Positions 9,399 through 18,594 of a stretch of 64,000 nt of DNA are shown one piece after another. The stretch's first letter is position 1; every line of letters starts with the position of its first letter. The notes under the pieces were generated by a model. It saw nothing but the letters and a program-made list of their open reading frames with translations. It searched no databases and was not told the origin of the DNA. The position numbers and the translations under genes are program-made. Source of the stretch: Flavobacterium arcticum (GTDB taxonomy: Bacteria; Bacteroidota; Bacteroidia; Flavobacteriales; Flavobacteriaceae); assembly GCF_003344925.1 (NCBI RefSeq), contig NZ_CP031188.1, positions 1,734,501 through 1,798,500 on the forward strand, in the 5' to 3' direction.

Positions 9399-9402
9399 AA
9401 AA

Positions 9403-10080
9403 TTAGTTAGCGCAGTAGCAAGGTTTGTTACCAAAGGTATAGGTTAGTGTAAAGCCCGTAAAAACATACCAGTCGTTACTTTCGAGATTACCGAAACTAA
9501 GTTCTTCATAATCTGGATGGTTACTTCCGTCTAGATTGTCGGTAAATGTATATCGTGCGCCCACTTCAAATCCTATTATAAAATTTTCAATAACGTTAGT
9601 TTTAATACCTACAACCATGGGTATGGCTATACCACCAGCACCATCTCCGGTATAAACTCTTCCGTTTTCTATACGTTTTTCTTCATACCTGAAATAGCTT
9701 AAACCACTATACACATATGGTGTCATCTTTAAATCTGGCTCATGCAGGTTAAAATCAAAAAAATTAAATTCAAGCCCTAAAGATAATTCTTTTACACTAT
9801 TCTCAAACTCATAGCCTCTTTGTTTTCGTCCAGACACATCGGAATCGATGTCGTTAGAGCTTATTTTACCATAGGTATAAGATATTCTCCATGAGTGTCT
9901 TGGGCTTCGGTTCCATTTGTACATTAAACCTAATGCCGCATCACTTGGAGCAATATAGTCTGTAGGACCAACATCGCCAATGTAATTACTGCCGCCAACA
10001 AATACACCAAACTCGTGTATTTGAGCTTTCGTTTTTACGCTCATCAAGATTAATACTATTACAAAAAAAATCCGGTTCAT
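9403..10080 (-). CDS. DUF6089-type outer membrane beta-barrel protein
   Basis: A 225-residue protein with a signal peptide ending near KTKAQI, then alternating hydrophobic strands typical of a small outer membrane barrel, and a C-terminal CYCAN tail. Its N-terminal FGVFVGGSNYIGDVGP pattern fits the DUF6089 family, which in Flavobacteriaceae is routinely encoded directly before uppS and bamA. No biochemical role is known; the context suggests envelope biogenesis. A -7 box (TATATTTG on the minus strand, 10105-10098) just upstream suggests that transcription of the uppS-bamA block begins here. Confidence 0.85.
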   Translation of the reverse strand: MNRIFFVIVLILMSVKTKAQIHEFGVFVGGSNYIGDVGPTDYIAPSDAALGLMYKWNRSPRHSWRISYTYGKISSNDIDSDVSGRKQRGYEFENSVKELSLGLEFNFFDFNLHEPDLKMTPYVYSGLSYFRYEEKRIENGRVYTGDGAGGIAIPMVVGIKTNVIENFIIGFEVGARYTFTDNLDGSNHPDYEELSFGNLESNDWYVFTGFTLTYTFGNKPCYCAN

Positions 10081-10235
10081 TCGTTCAAAATTGGGTGCAA
10101 ATATAACAATATAGATTTCTAAAATCCCTTACATTAATCATTTTACGTTCATATATAGATATTTTAGCAAAATAATACAGTCTTGAAAACGAAAGAAGAG
10201 GCGGTGTAGTATATATATAGGGCAAAAATCTTGGT

Positions 10236-11120
10236 TTAATTTCTTTTGTCTTCGCCCCATAAAAGTTTTTTGCGAAGCGTATCGAGGAATTTTTCTTGCG
10301 GAAATTCTACCAAATGAATTTTAAAATCTGTTTTTTTGATGCAAAGTTTGGTTTCTACATCTATAGCTATTATTCTAGAATCGAGCGATACTAAATGTTG
10401 TTCTTCTCGGCTAGAGACTATTAATTCTATATCGGTGTCGTCGGGTATTACAAGCGGACGCGCATTAAGGTTGTGGGGTGCAATAGGGGTAACTACTAAG
10501 CTATTTACATCTGGTGTAAGTATTGGTCCGCCACAACTAAGTGAGTAGCCTGTAGAGCCTGTGGGGGTAGATATTATAAGTCCGTCTGCCCAATAGGAGT
10601 TTAAGTAGTCACCATTAAGTCGGGTTTCTATGGTTATCATAGAGGTAGTATCTTTACGGCTAACGGTAACTTCATTAAGGGCATAATCAAGATCTTCTAA
10701 TTCTTTATCTTTCCCTTCATAATTTAGTGAGAGTAATGTTCTTGACGATATTTTATACTCTTTTGTAAAAATAAGCGGTAGTAGTTTTTCTATATCTTCT
10801 TGTTGTACGGTGGCAAGAAAACCGAGTCTCCCTGCATTAATACCCAGTATAGGTATGTTTTTGTCTCTCACAAAGGTAGCTGCTCTTAGCATAGTGCCAT
10901 CGCCACCAATACTTATAAACATATCAAAACCAGATTCTAGTTCTTTATGAGATGCAAAAGTAGGATAGGTAATGTTTAGAAAGTTGTTTTCTATAAGTAC
11001 ATTGTAGAAATTAGTTTCAAAGGCAATTTCTGCATTGTGGTTATTTAAAACCTCTAGCACCTTTATTATAATATCTTCGGTATTATCTTTATAATATTGT
11101 CCGTAAACAGCAATTTTCAT
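10236..11120 (-). CDS. nadK: NAD kinase
   Basis: This enzyme phosphorylates NAD to NADP in the cytoplasm. The 294-residue protein has the family GGDGTML motif at about 72-78, the NE-containing motif (YALNEVTVSRKD), and the Gly-rich TPTGSTGYSLSCGGPI segment that binds the nucleotide. Length is normal. It lies nine bases after the CBS-domain gene and is likely cotranscribed with it. The 155-base gap that follows holds a promoter-like box for the next leftward gene. Confidence 0.96.
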   Translation of the reverse strand: MKIAVYGQYYKDNTEDIIIKVLEVLNNHNAEIAFETNFYNVLIENNFLNITYPTFASHKELESGFDMFISIGGDGTMLRAATFVRDKNIPILGINAGRLGFLATVQQEDIEKLLPLIFTKEYKISSRTLLSLNYEGKDKELEDLDYALNEVTVSRKDTTSMITIETRLNGDYLNSYWADGLIISTPTGSTGYSLSCGGPILTPDVNSLVVTPIAPHNLNARPLVIPDDTDIELIVSSREEQHLVSLDSRIIAIDVETKLCIKKTDFKIHLVEFPQEKFLDTLRKKLLWGEDKRN

Positions 11121-11129
11121 ATATGATAA

Positions 11130-11789
11130 TTAAATATTCAGGTATTTGTCCAAATAGTCGCTTCGATCTTTTAATGTGTTCAGGTAGGTGTCTTCCTGAT
11201 GTTCAGATATAATTTCATAATTATACCTCCTGAAGGTTTGTATAATTTCGCTAAGACCTCCCATGTTTATTTTTAGCGTTATTTGTACTTTTTCAAGATT
11301 AGCTTCAGAGATAAAAAGTCCTAGTAATTTGCCATTGTTGCTTTCTACAATTTGTGCAGCTTCGCTCATGCTATATTCTAGCATGTTTTTTTCTACTACC
11401 AATATGCCACCATTTTCTTTTAGAAAAGGCGTTTCGTGAAAGAAACGTATTATGTCGCCTATTTCATAATAGCCTAAATAAGTATTGTTGTTATCTAGTA
11501 TAGGCATAATGTTGGTTTCGTTTTTAGCGAAAGCCTCTAGCACATCGAGCCAAATGGTGGTGTCTCTAACAAAAAAGCGACCGAAAGAAAAACGATTTTC
11601 ATCTATTTTTTTCTCAATATCCATTAGCTCGGTATCCTCTGCATTAGCAGCGCCTATGTATACATTATTCTCTATGACAGGAAAATGCGAAAATGGATAC
11701 TCGGCAAATAAATCTTGCGCAGTAGCGATAGTATCGTTTGTGCGCAAAGGTTTTATGTCGTTATTGATAAAATCTGTAATATCAATCAT
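11130..11789 (-). CDS. CBS domain-containing protein
   Basis: The 219-residue soluble protein has a tandem CBS pair over about residues 1-125 (the pattern PFSHFPVIENNVYIG is typical) and a C-terminal ACT-like region of about 80 residues (VQITLKINMGGLSEIIQTF). CBS pairs bind adenosine nucleotides and usually act as regulatory modules. No catalytic domain is fused. It lies nine bases before nadK in a conserved Flavobacteriaceae arrangement, so an adenylate- or NAD-related regulatory role is possible but inferred only from position. It is divergent from pdxJ, with 99 bases between them. Confidence 0.85.
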   Translation of the reverse strand: MIDITDFINNDIKPLRTNDTIATAQDLFAEYPFSHFPVIENNVYIGAANAEDTELMDIEKKIDENRFSFGRFFVRDTTIWLDVLEAFAKNETNIMPILDNNNTYLGYYEIGDIIRFFHETPFLKENGGILVVEKNMLEYSMSEAAQIVESNNGKLLGLFISEANLEKVQITLKINMGGLSEIIQTFRRYNYEIISEHQEDTYLNTLKDRSDYLDKYLNI

Positions 11790-11888
11790 GCAGGCAATGA
11801 TTTTATTTATGCAAAATAATCAAAAAATAAGGATATTCTGCCTTTTTAAGTTTGTATTTTTGTAAGGCAAAACACATTTAACAAAGAT

Positions 11889-12602
11889 ATGGCAAAACTT
11901 AGTGTAAACATAAATAAAATAGCCACGTTACGTAACTCTAGAGGTGGTAATGTACCCGATTTATTAAAAGTAGCTGCCGATGTACAGCAGTTTGGTGCAC
12001 AGGGGATAACGATTCACCCAAGACCAGACGAAAGACATATTCGTTATCAAGATGCGCGCGATCTTGTACCAGTAGTATATACTGAATATAATATTGAAGG
12101 AAACCCTGTAAAGAAGTTTATCGATTTAGTGCTTGAAACTAAGCCAACACAAGTAACACTTGTACCTGATGCAGATGATGCTATAACAAGTAATGCAGGG
12201 TGGGATACCATTAAAAATAAAGTTTTTTTACAAGAGGTTATACAGGAGTTTAAACAAAACGGTATACGTACTTCTATATTTGTAGATCCTGTGCCAGAAA
12301 TGGTAGAAGGAGCAAAGGTTACAGGTGCCGATAGGATAGAGCTTTATACCGAAGCATTTGCACACCAATATGGTTTAGGTAATAAAGACGGTATTAAGCC
12401 GTATGTTGAAGCATCTAAAATAGCGAATCAGCTTGAGTTAGGGATAAATGCAGGGCATGATTTAAGTCTTGATAATATAAAATATTTTGCAGCAAATATT
12501 CCAGGATTATTAGAGGTTTCTATAGGACACGCTTTGATAGCCGAATCGTTATATTTAGGTTTAGAGAATGTAGTGAATATGTATTTGCAAAAAATGAAAT
12601 AG
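11889..12602 (+). CDS. pdxJ: Pyridoxine 5'-phosphate synthase
   Basis: PdxJ condenses 3-amino-2-oxopropyl phosphate with deoxyxylulose 5-phosphate to make pyridoxine 5'-phosphate, the last step of the DXP-dependent vitamin B6 pathway. The 237-residue TIM-barrel protein shows the N-terminal VNINKIATLRNSRGG, the ITIHPRPDERHI active-site segment, and the late GINAGHDL and SIGHALI motifs. Length is normal. A -7-like box (TATTTTTG, 11855-11862) lies just upstream, without a clear TTG partner. The alpha/beta hydrolase gene follows three bases after the stop, so they are probably cotranscribed. Confidence 0.97.
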   Translation: MAKLSVNINKIATLRNSRGGNVPDLLKVAADVQQFGAQGITIHPRPDERHIRYQDARDLVPVVYTEYNIEGNPVKKFIDLVLETKPTQVTLVPDADDAITSNAGWDTIKNKVFLQEVIQEFKQNGIRTSIFVDPVPEMVEGAKVTGADRIELYTEAFAHQYGLGNKDGIKPYVEASKIANQLELGINAGHDLSLDNIKYFAANIPGLLEVSIGHALIAESLYLGLENVVNMYLQKMK

Positions 12603-12605
12603 AAT

Positions 12606-13367
12606 ATGCTTGAATCAAGAATAGAAGGAACAGGAAAACCATTTGTGATAATGCATGGTTTTTTAGGAATGTCAGACAATTGGAAAACTCTTTCAGGCGA
12701 TTATGCTGAGAAAGGTTATGAGGTGCATGCTTTAGATATGCGAAATCATGGTAAAAGCTTCCACTCGGAAGAGTTTAATTATGATGCTATGAAGCAGGAT
12801 GTGTACGAGTACTGCGAAGGGCATAATTTAGACAAGATAGACTTGATGGGGCACTCTATGGGTGGTAAGGTGGCTATGTTTTTTGCCATGGCATACCCTG
12901 AAAAGCTCAACAAGCTTATAATAGCCGATATTGGTACTAAATATTACAGACCACATCATCAAGAGATATTAGCAGGACTTGCAGCTGTCGATTTTTCTCA
13001 AAAACCTTCGCGTAGCGATGTAGAGGAGGTGCTTAAAGGGTATGTGCCCGATTTTGGTACACGTCAGTTTTTAATGAAAAGCCTGTATTGGAAAACCAAA
13101 GGGCAGCTTGCCTTTAGGTTTAACCTTGATGTATTTACCAAAAACCCTGACACTATAGGTGAGGCAGTACCCGAGAGTGCTGTTTATAATGGTGATACAC
13201 TTTTCCTGAGAGGGGAAAACTCAAGTTACATACGCGATAAAGATATTGATGGTATTAAAAAGCACTTTCCGAATGCCGAGATAGTGACTATAAAAAATGC
13301 AAGCCACTGGTTACATGCCGAAAATCCGAAAGATTTTCTTGCAGCAACATTGGCGTTTCTTGCTTAA
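12606..13367 (+). CDS. Alpha/beta fold hydrolase
   Basis: A 253-residue soluble alpha/beta hydrolase of the YbfF-like esterase type. The nucleophile is S84 in MGHSMGGK, the oxyanion-region motif is HGFLGMSDNW, and the catalytic His is probably H234 in NASHWLHAENP. The physiological substrate is not evident from sequence. It follows pdxJ by three bases, a pairing that recurs in Flavobacteriaceae, but no direct vitamin B6 link can be shown. Its stop lies two bases from the stop of the convergent gene. Confidence 0.9.
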   Translation: MLESRIEGTGKPFVIMHGFLGMSDNWKTLSGDYAEKGYEVHALDMRNHGKSFHSEEFNYDAMKQDVYEYCEGHNLDKIDLMGHSMGGKVAMFFAMAYPEKLNKLIIADIGTKYYRPHHQEILAGLAAVDFSQKPSRSDVEEVLKGYVPDFGTRQFLMKSLYWKTKGQLAFRFNLDVFTKNPDTIGEAVPESAVYNGDTLFLRGENSSYIRDKDIDGIKKHFPNAEIVTIKNASHWLHAENPKDFLAATLAFLA

Positions 13368-13369
13368 TG

Positions 13370-14962
13370 TTAGTCGTTATTGGTTGTAAATAAAGAGGGG
13401 AGTGCCGTGTTTTTTAACCCTTGTTGTATAAAGAGCCATAAAAAGTTAAAAACCGATTTGTTTTTTACCCGTTCGACAGCAACATCAGTATTTTTCATAG
13501 TGTTGTTGCTGTTGTTTTTTATAATTAGGTTACCAAATATAGATAGTAGTTCGTTTTTATCATTACTATCTTTTTTGAGTATTTCAACTTTTAAGTTGTC
13601 ATAATGTATAGCAAAAGTACCTGTTGATTTTTCTCGATTCCCGTTAAATGTAAAATCTACTTTATTAATATTGCCCGATGTTTTGGCATTCATTAGTCCT
13701 TTTGTTACAGCATTAAGTTTTGTAGCATCTAGCTTTTGTAGTTTTCCTTGTATAGTAAAAGCATCTGATGCATCGGTGATGTTAAAAAACCAATGCACTT
13801 GTAAAGGGGCTTGTTTCATAAACAGAGCTTGTACATCTATTGTGGTATCGGGTATTTCTTTTTTACCCACAGGGCTATAAAGGTTGTATATGCTTGCATC
13901 AAAATTAGAAAAAGAAACTTTTCCAGATGGTTTGTCATAGCTTAGTTGCTCTTCATAAACTATCGTTGATTTTTTTAGAGTTAGAGTATCTACTTTTAAG
14001 TCAAAATCAAGCTCACGAAGCATTTGGCTATACAGTTTTTTTGTTTTTAAGTCATCTTTTACCATTTTACCACGGTATATATTTGCGTCTACCTCTTCAA
14101 TGTTTAGTCTAGGGATGTGTACAAATAGTGTGTCGCTGTTGTAACCCCAGTCATTTTCAGGGATATCAATTTTAGCAGCTGTTATGGTAAACTGATCACG
14201 CTCTACAGGTATACTGTTGTTAAACTGAGTTCTGTTTTGTTGCGGAATAAGTTTAAAATCGGATGCAGAAAAAACACCTTCATTATTCTCTATATGCGCA
14301 AGGGTTATAGTGTAGAACTTATTTACTTTGTATAGTAGGCTATCGCAGCTAAAGCTGTAATTCTTGTACCTTACGGGTATCTCTTTAGTAACAGAGGCGC
14401 TGTCTATTGTAGTGTTAGTTATTTTAAAATTTATATTGCTTGCTGTTACAGTAACATTTTGCAAAGAGTCTAGTATGCGTAGTTTTCCTTTTTTTATCGT
14501 TATTCTTTGAGTAGTAATGGTGTTTTTTAAAGGTTTTATAAAGCTATCTTGAGTAGCGTGTTTTTTTTGTTTATGATATAATATTACTTCAGGACTGTCT
14601 ATAGTTATGCTTTTAACTTTAATGTGGTTTTGCCATAATAGTGCCCATAGGTTAAATTGTTCGACCTCTATCTGTTTTATTTTCCCAAAAGTGCCTTTGT
14701 TCTTTGTGCTCAAACTGTCCTTAGGTGCAAGGTAAGCGTTGTGTATCGTGAAACTTCCTGAAATGAGGCGTACATCGATGTCATCATAGTTTATGTTGTA
14801 TGGGAAATCTTTTTCAGATTGTAGAATTTTGGGTAATTTTTGTGTCACCCAATAACTTATACCAAAGTTTATAAGTAATAATAGTACAGTAATAGAGGCT
14901 ACTATAATAGCGGTTTTCTTTAAAAAATGCATTTTTTGTATTTTACTATCAGAAAGGTACAT
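13370..14962 (-). CDS. AsmA/DUF748-like membrane-anchored protein, function unknown
   Basis: A 530-residue protein with one N-terminal membrane segment (about residues 14-34, TAIIVASITVLLLLINFGIS) and a long periplasmic beta-rich remainder. The pattern after the anchor (membrane-close strand, then IKQIEVEQFNLWALL and VKSITIDSPEVILY) resembles AsmA-type proteins that bridge the periplasm and move lipids, but similarity is by pattern only. The start may instead be the ATG at 14932 (MHFLKKTA). It is a single gene, convergent with the alpha/beta hydrolase and divergent from the FadL-type gene. Confidence 0.7.
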   Translation of the reverse strand: MYLSDSKIQKMHFLKKTAIIVASITVLLLLINFGISYWVTQKLPKILQSEKDFPYNINYDDIDVRLISGSFTIHNAYLAPKDSLSTKNKGTFGKIKQIEVEQFNLWALLWQNHIKVKSITIDSPEVILYHKQKKHATQDSFIKPLKNTITTQRITIKKGKLRILDSLQNVTVTASNINFKITNTTIDSASVTKEIPVRYKNYSFSCDSLLYKVNKFYTITLAHIENNEGVFSASDFKLIPQQNRTQFNNSIPVERDQFTITAAKIDIPENDWGYNSDTLFVHIPRLNIEEVDANIYRGKMVKDDLKTKKLYSQMLRELDFDLKVDTLTLKKSTIVYEEQLSYDKPSGKVSFSNFDASIYNLYSPVGKKEIPDTTIDVQALFMKQAPLQVHWFFNITDASDAFTIQGKLQKLDATKLNAVTKGLMNAKTSGNINKVDFTFNGNREKSTGTFAIHYDNLKVEILKKDSNDKNELLSIFGNLIIKNNSNNTMKNTDVAVERVKNKSVFNFLWLFIQQGLKNTALPSLFTTNND

Positions 14963-15151
14963 ATTATATCTTCAATTGGTTAGTATTTAAGTTTTTATTA
15001 GTAAATCATGTAAGGTTGTTGTTTTTGTAGATTTGACTAATGTGTTAGATTAAATCAATATTTTAACAGTAATACTTGTGAATTGTGTAATTTATGATTT
15101 ATTGTTTTAGATAATAAATATTATGATTGCATAATAAATTGTCTAAAAATA

Positions 15152-15181
15152 TTGTATAATTCATATTTTATGCTAATTTTG
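15152..15181 (+). promoter_or_regulatory. Consensus Bacteroidota promoter of the FadL-SGNH pair
   Basis: TTG at 15152-15154, 19 bases, then TAATTTTG at 15174-15181: an exact fit to the Bacteroidota sigma-A consensus TTG-N19-TAnnTTTG. The start codon is 37 bases downstream. The surrounding 14963-15217 gap is otherwise featureless AT-rich DNA. Confidence 0.75.
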
Positions 15182-15217
15182 AAATAAGATTATGAAATGA
15201 AAAACTAACACATTTTT

Positions 15218-16471
15218 ATGACAATGAGAAAACTATTATCTTTAACAATTGCGGCTTTAACAGCTTCCTCAGCTTTTGCAGGAGGATATCGTGTAGCCCT
15301 ACAAGGACAAAAGCAGTTGGCCATGGGGCATACTGGGGTAGCTGTTGTAAACAGTGCCGAAGTGTTGTTCTTTAACCCTTCGGGTATGGCATTCCTTGAA
15401 GACCGTTTTAATGTATCGGTTGGTGCCAATGCGCTTTTTGCTCGTACTAAATTCCAGAACGAAACGTATAACTGGAAATCTTCTACCGAGAACTTCGGAA
15501 CACCATTTAGTGTCTATGCATCATACAGAGTAAACGATTGGCTATCGGCAGGTATTGCTGTATATACCCCTTATGGTAGCTCAGTAGAATGGGATGAAGA
15601 CTGGGATGGTTCACACTTAGTAAACAATATAGATTTACAAGCTATATATGTACAACCCTCTATATCTGTAAAGATAAGCGATAAGCTTAGTGTAGGTGGT
15701 GGTCCTATATATGTAAGTGGTAGTGTAAACTTTAACAGGAATCTTACACGAAGCCTTACTAACGAAGCGGGAGAAAGATCTGATCTTACTATTGATGCAT
15801 CGGGTGTAACAGCTTGGGGATGGACAGCAGGTTTTATGTTTAAGCCTGTAGATAAGTTAATGCTTGGATTTAACTATCGTTCTGAAATTACTATGGAGGC
15901 ACGCGATGGCGATGCTACTTTTAATGACCTTCCTGCTTTTGCACAAGGTACATATGCTAACACCACTTTTAATGCCGATCTTCCGCTTCCTGCTGAAGTT
16001 TCAGTAGGATTCTCTTATGAACTGACTGATAAATGGCTTGTTGCTGTAGATTATAACCGTGCTTACTGGCATGCTTATGAGTCACTAGATGTTAGCTTTG
16101 GCAATGGTACACCAACATCGGTAAATCCTCGTAACTATAAAGATGCAAGTACTTATAGAGTGGGAACACAATATATACCTAATGAGAAATTTGCTTTTCG
16201 TGCAGGTTGGTACTTTGATGAAAGCCCTGTACAAGATGGTTATTTTGCTCCTGAAACGCCAAGAAACGATTCTATGGGCTTTACAGGTGGTTTAACATAC
16301 CAAATTAATAAAAAATTAGGTGTTGACTTTTCGTTCCTTTACCTTCACTTTGATGAAGTTGACAATTCATACGATCACTACTCAGAGGGTACACAAGATG
16401 ATGTTTCTTTTGGTGGTACGTATAAAAATGTGGTATTCTCTCCGGGCGTTGGTTTAACATACAGTTTCTAA
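15218..16471 (+). CDS. OmpP1/FadL family outer membrane transporter
   Basis: A 417-residue outer membrane barrel with a signal peptide (MTMRKLLSLTIAALTASSAFAG). Family hallmarks follow: the N-terminal hatch region (GYRVALQGQKQLAMGHTG), SAEVLFFNPSGMAFL, and a C-terminal strand ending in Phe (PGVGLTYSF). FadL-type proteins carry long-chain fatty acids or other hydrophobic molecules across the outer membrane. A consensus promoter sits directly upstream. The SGNH lipoprotein gene begins seven bases after the stop, so uptake and ester hydrolysis may be coupled, which is an inference. ATG at 15224 is an alternative start. Confidence 0.92.
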   Translation: MTMRKLLSLTIAALTASSAFAGGYRVALQGQKQLAMGHTGVAVVNSAEVLFFNPSGMAFLEDRFNVSVGANALFARTKFQNETYNWKSSTENFGTPFSVYASYRVNDWLSAGIAVYTPYGSSVEWDEDWDGSHLVNNIDLQAIYVQPSISVKISDKLSVGGGPIYVSGSVNFNRNLTRSLTNEAGERSDLTIDASGVTAWGWTAGFMFKPVDKLMLGFNYRSEITMEARDGDATFNDLPAFAQGTYANTTFNADLPLPAEVSVGFSYELTDKWLVAVDYNRAYWHAYESLDVSFGNGTPTSVNPRNYKDASTYRVGTQYIPNEKFAFRAGWYFDESPVQDGYFAPETPRNDSMGFTGGLTYQINKKLGVDFSFLYLHFDEVDNSYDHYSEGTQDDVSFGGTYKNVVFSPGVGLTYSF

Positions 16472-16478
16472 AAAAAAG

Positions 16479-18041
16479 ATGAAGATGAAAAATAAATTTA
16501 TATGCTTATCCGTACTGGCATTTATGTTTGCCGGTTGCGAACCAGAATTTGAAAATGAAGTAACCAATGGTAGCTATAATTCGGGCGATGCCGATTTTAC
16601 GTCCTATGTTGCAATAGGTAATTCGCTTACTGCAGGTTATATGGATGGTAGTATGTCGCGCGTAGGGCAGTCATACTCTTTCCCGAACCTAATGGCGCAG
16701 CAGTTTGCTGTAGCAGGTGGTGGTGCATTTACACAACCCTCTTATGAAGAGGATGTAAATAACCTTGGAGGTATAAGTGGTATTTATAGCACAAGATTAA
16801 TTATTGATGCTTCTGCAGGTGGTCCTGAACCTATAGCAGGCACATCTACCATAACATTAACACCACAAGCAACTGCTTATAATAATATGGGGGTTCCTGG
16901 TGCAAAATCATTTCACCTTTTAGCTCCTGGCTATGGTAATGCTGCGGGCTTAGAGTTTGGATTGGCTAATCCATATTTTGTTCGTCATGCTACATCAGCT
17001 ACAGCTACAGTGTTAGGTGATGCTATGTCTAAAAACCCAACGTTTTTTACAAACTGGATAGGTAGTAACGATGTTTTGGCTTTTGCTACATCGGGTGGTT
17101 TAGGTGTTAATCAGCTTGGAAATTTTGACCCTACGACTTATGGCTTTAATGATATTACCGATCCTACAGTATTTGCGGGTGTATATTCGCAAATAACCAC
17201 TACACTTATGTCTGGTGGTGCAAAAGGTGTTGTTGCTACAATACCAGATGTTACTTCTATTCCGTTTTTTACAACAGTGCCCTATAACCCTGTTACACCA
17301 GCGCTTTTAGGTGATGGAGATGTTGCTGTAGGGCAGGCTACTATAGAAGGGCTTAATGCTCAACTTTATGGTCCTATAGTACAAATTTTGGCTGCTCTAG
17401 GGCAGTCTGATAGAATTTCACTATTATCTACAGTAGGGACTAGTCCTTTACTTATAGTAGATGAGTCGTTAACAGATCTTTCTGCACAGTTAACAGGTGC
17501 ATTAATTCAGGGAGGCTTTTCTAACGAGTTGGCACAATTTGTAGGTTCAGTATATGGACAGGCAAGGCAAGCTACTTCAAGTGATTTGGTTCTATTAAGT
17601 ACGCGTTCGGTTATTGGTTCAGCTCCTGCAGGTGCTCCTGCTCCGTTTAATGTTTTTGGTATAACTTATCCGTTACAAGATCAGCATGTACTTACGGCTA
17701 GTGAAGCTGCTATGGTTGCAGAGGCTACGGCAAGTTTTAATCAAACTATAAGGGGTATAGCACAAGCTAATGATCTTGCTGTTGCCGATATGAATGCTAT
17801 AATGACACAGCTTGTTAGTGGTTTAAGAACTGAGGATGGGCAGCTTTATACTGCCGATTATTTTAGTACTTCGACCATTAGTACAGTGTTGTTTTCACTT
17901 GATGGGGTACACCCAAATGCGAGAGGGTATGCTTTAGTGGCTAACGAAATTATAAAAGTTATAAACGATTATTATAATGCCAAGTTGCCACAAATAAATG
18001 CAGGTAATTTCCCTTCTGCAACAGTTTTACCTACTAATTAA
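16479..18041 (+). CDS. SGNH/GDSL-type lipoprotein hydrolase
   Basis: The 520-residue protein has a lipoprotein signal with Cys at residue 20 (AFMFAGC). The GDSL block is YVAIGNSLTAGY, with N in place of D and the nucleophile probably S49. The GxND block is NWIGSNDVL, and the final catalytic Asp-x-x-His is in DGVHPNARGY. This is a complete SGNH set, so an active esterase or lipase on the outer membrane is likely. It lies seven bases after the FadL-type gene and is followed by a terminator, so the two form a two-gene unit. Substrate is unknown. Confidence 0.9.
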   Translation: MKMKNKFICLSVLAFMFAGCEPEFENEVTNGSYNSGDADFTSYVAIGNSLTAGYMDGSMSRVGQSYSFPNLMAQQFAVAGGGAFTQPSYEEDVNNLGGISGIYSTRLIIDASAGGPEPIAGTSTITLTPQATAYNNMGVPGAKSFHLLAPGYGNAAGLEFGLANPYFVRHATSATATVLGDAMSKNPTFFTNWIGSNDVLAFATSGGLGVNQLGNFDPTTYGFNDITDPTVFAGVYSQITTTLMSGGAKGVVATIPDVTSIPFFTTVPYNPVTPALLGDGDVAVGQATIEGLNAQLYGPIVQILAALGQSDRISLLSTVGTSPLLIVDESLTDLSAQLTGALIQGGFSNELAQFVGSVYGQARQATSSDLVLLSTRSVIGSAPAGAPAPFNVFGITYPLQDQHVLTASEAAMVAEATASFNQTIRGIAQANDLAVADMNAIMTQLVSGLRTEDGQLYTADYFSTSTISTVLFSLDGVHPNARGYALVANEIIKVINDYYNAKLPQINAGNFPSATVLPTN

Positions 18042-18063
18042 GAGTTAAAGTCTATAATAAATT

Positions 18064-18097
18064 AAAAAAAGCACCCTGATTTTGGGGTGCTTTTTTT
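18064..18097 (+). terminator. Terminator of FadL-SGNH unit
   Basis: Stem GCACCC (18071-18076) with GGGTGC (18085-18090), extended by flanking A/T pairs, then seven T. Confidence 0.9.
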
Positions 18098-18130
18098 AAT
18101 TTTACAAAACACACTTTTATATATAAAAAA

Positions 18131-18478
18131 ATGAATACGATTATAAAAATATTTTTTACTACTGTTTTTGTACTGTTATTATCCTATTTATTACATGGTG
18201 TAGCTGTTACAGGCTGGATGGCAGCTTTATTAGTAGCACTTGTTTTAGGTTTGCTAAATATTTTTGTAAAACCAATACTTGTGCTTTTTACATTGCCTGC
18301 CACCATACTAACACTTGGGTTATTCTTGCTGGTAATAAATGCTATTATCATAATGCTTTGCGATACTTTAGTTCCTGGTTTTGCTGTAAACAGTTTTTGG
18401 AGCGCGCTACTGTTTAGTATTGTGCTTTCTTTTTGCCAGTCATTAGTATCAGGGATGTCTGATAGAGAAAAATCCTAA
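18131..18478 (+). CDS. Phage_holin_4-like (YvlD/DUF360) small membrane protein
   Basis: A 115-residue protein with about four hydrophobic segments and almost no loops. The conserved GLLNIFVKPILVLFTLPATI and TLGLFLLVINAIII patterns fit the YvlD family, often named phage holin family protein in databases. It is chromosomal and widespread, and no phage genes are nearby, so the name does not indicate a prophage. Function is unknown; some homologues are linked to envelope stress. It stands alone between a terminator and the tig promoter. Confidence 0.85.
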   Translation: MNTIIKIFFTTVFVLLLSYLLHGVAVTGWMAALLVALVLGLLNIFVKPILVLFTLPATILTLGLFLLVINAIIIMLCDTLVPGFAVNSFWSALLFSIVLSFCQSLVSGMSDREKS

Positions 18479-18525
18479 AGCGCAATGCACTAATGCGGTA
18501 GTAACAATACAATAAATGTAAAAAC

Positions 18526-18556
18526 TTGGATGGCTTGTAAAAATATTATAATTTTG
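18526..18556 (+). promoter_or_regulatory. Bacteroidota promoter of tig
   Basis: TTG at 18526-18528, 20 bases, then TAATTTTG at 18549-18556. This fits the sigma-A consensus with one extra spacer base. The start codon of tig lies 38 bases downstream. Confidence 0.68.
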
Positions 18557-18594
18557 CAAGCCATAATTTTATGGTATTTAAACAATTTTAGATA

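Noticed and set aside
18131..18478. Possible prophage, from a holin-type name
   Set aside because: The YvlD-like family is ordinary chromosomal membrane protein; no other phage gene, attachment site or integrase is present.
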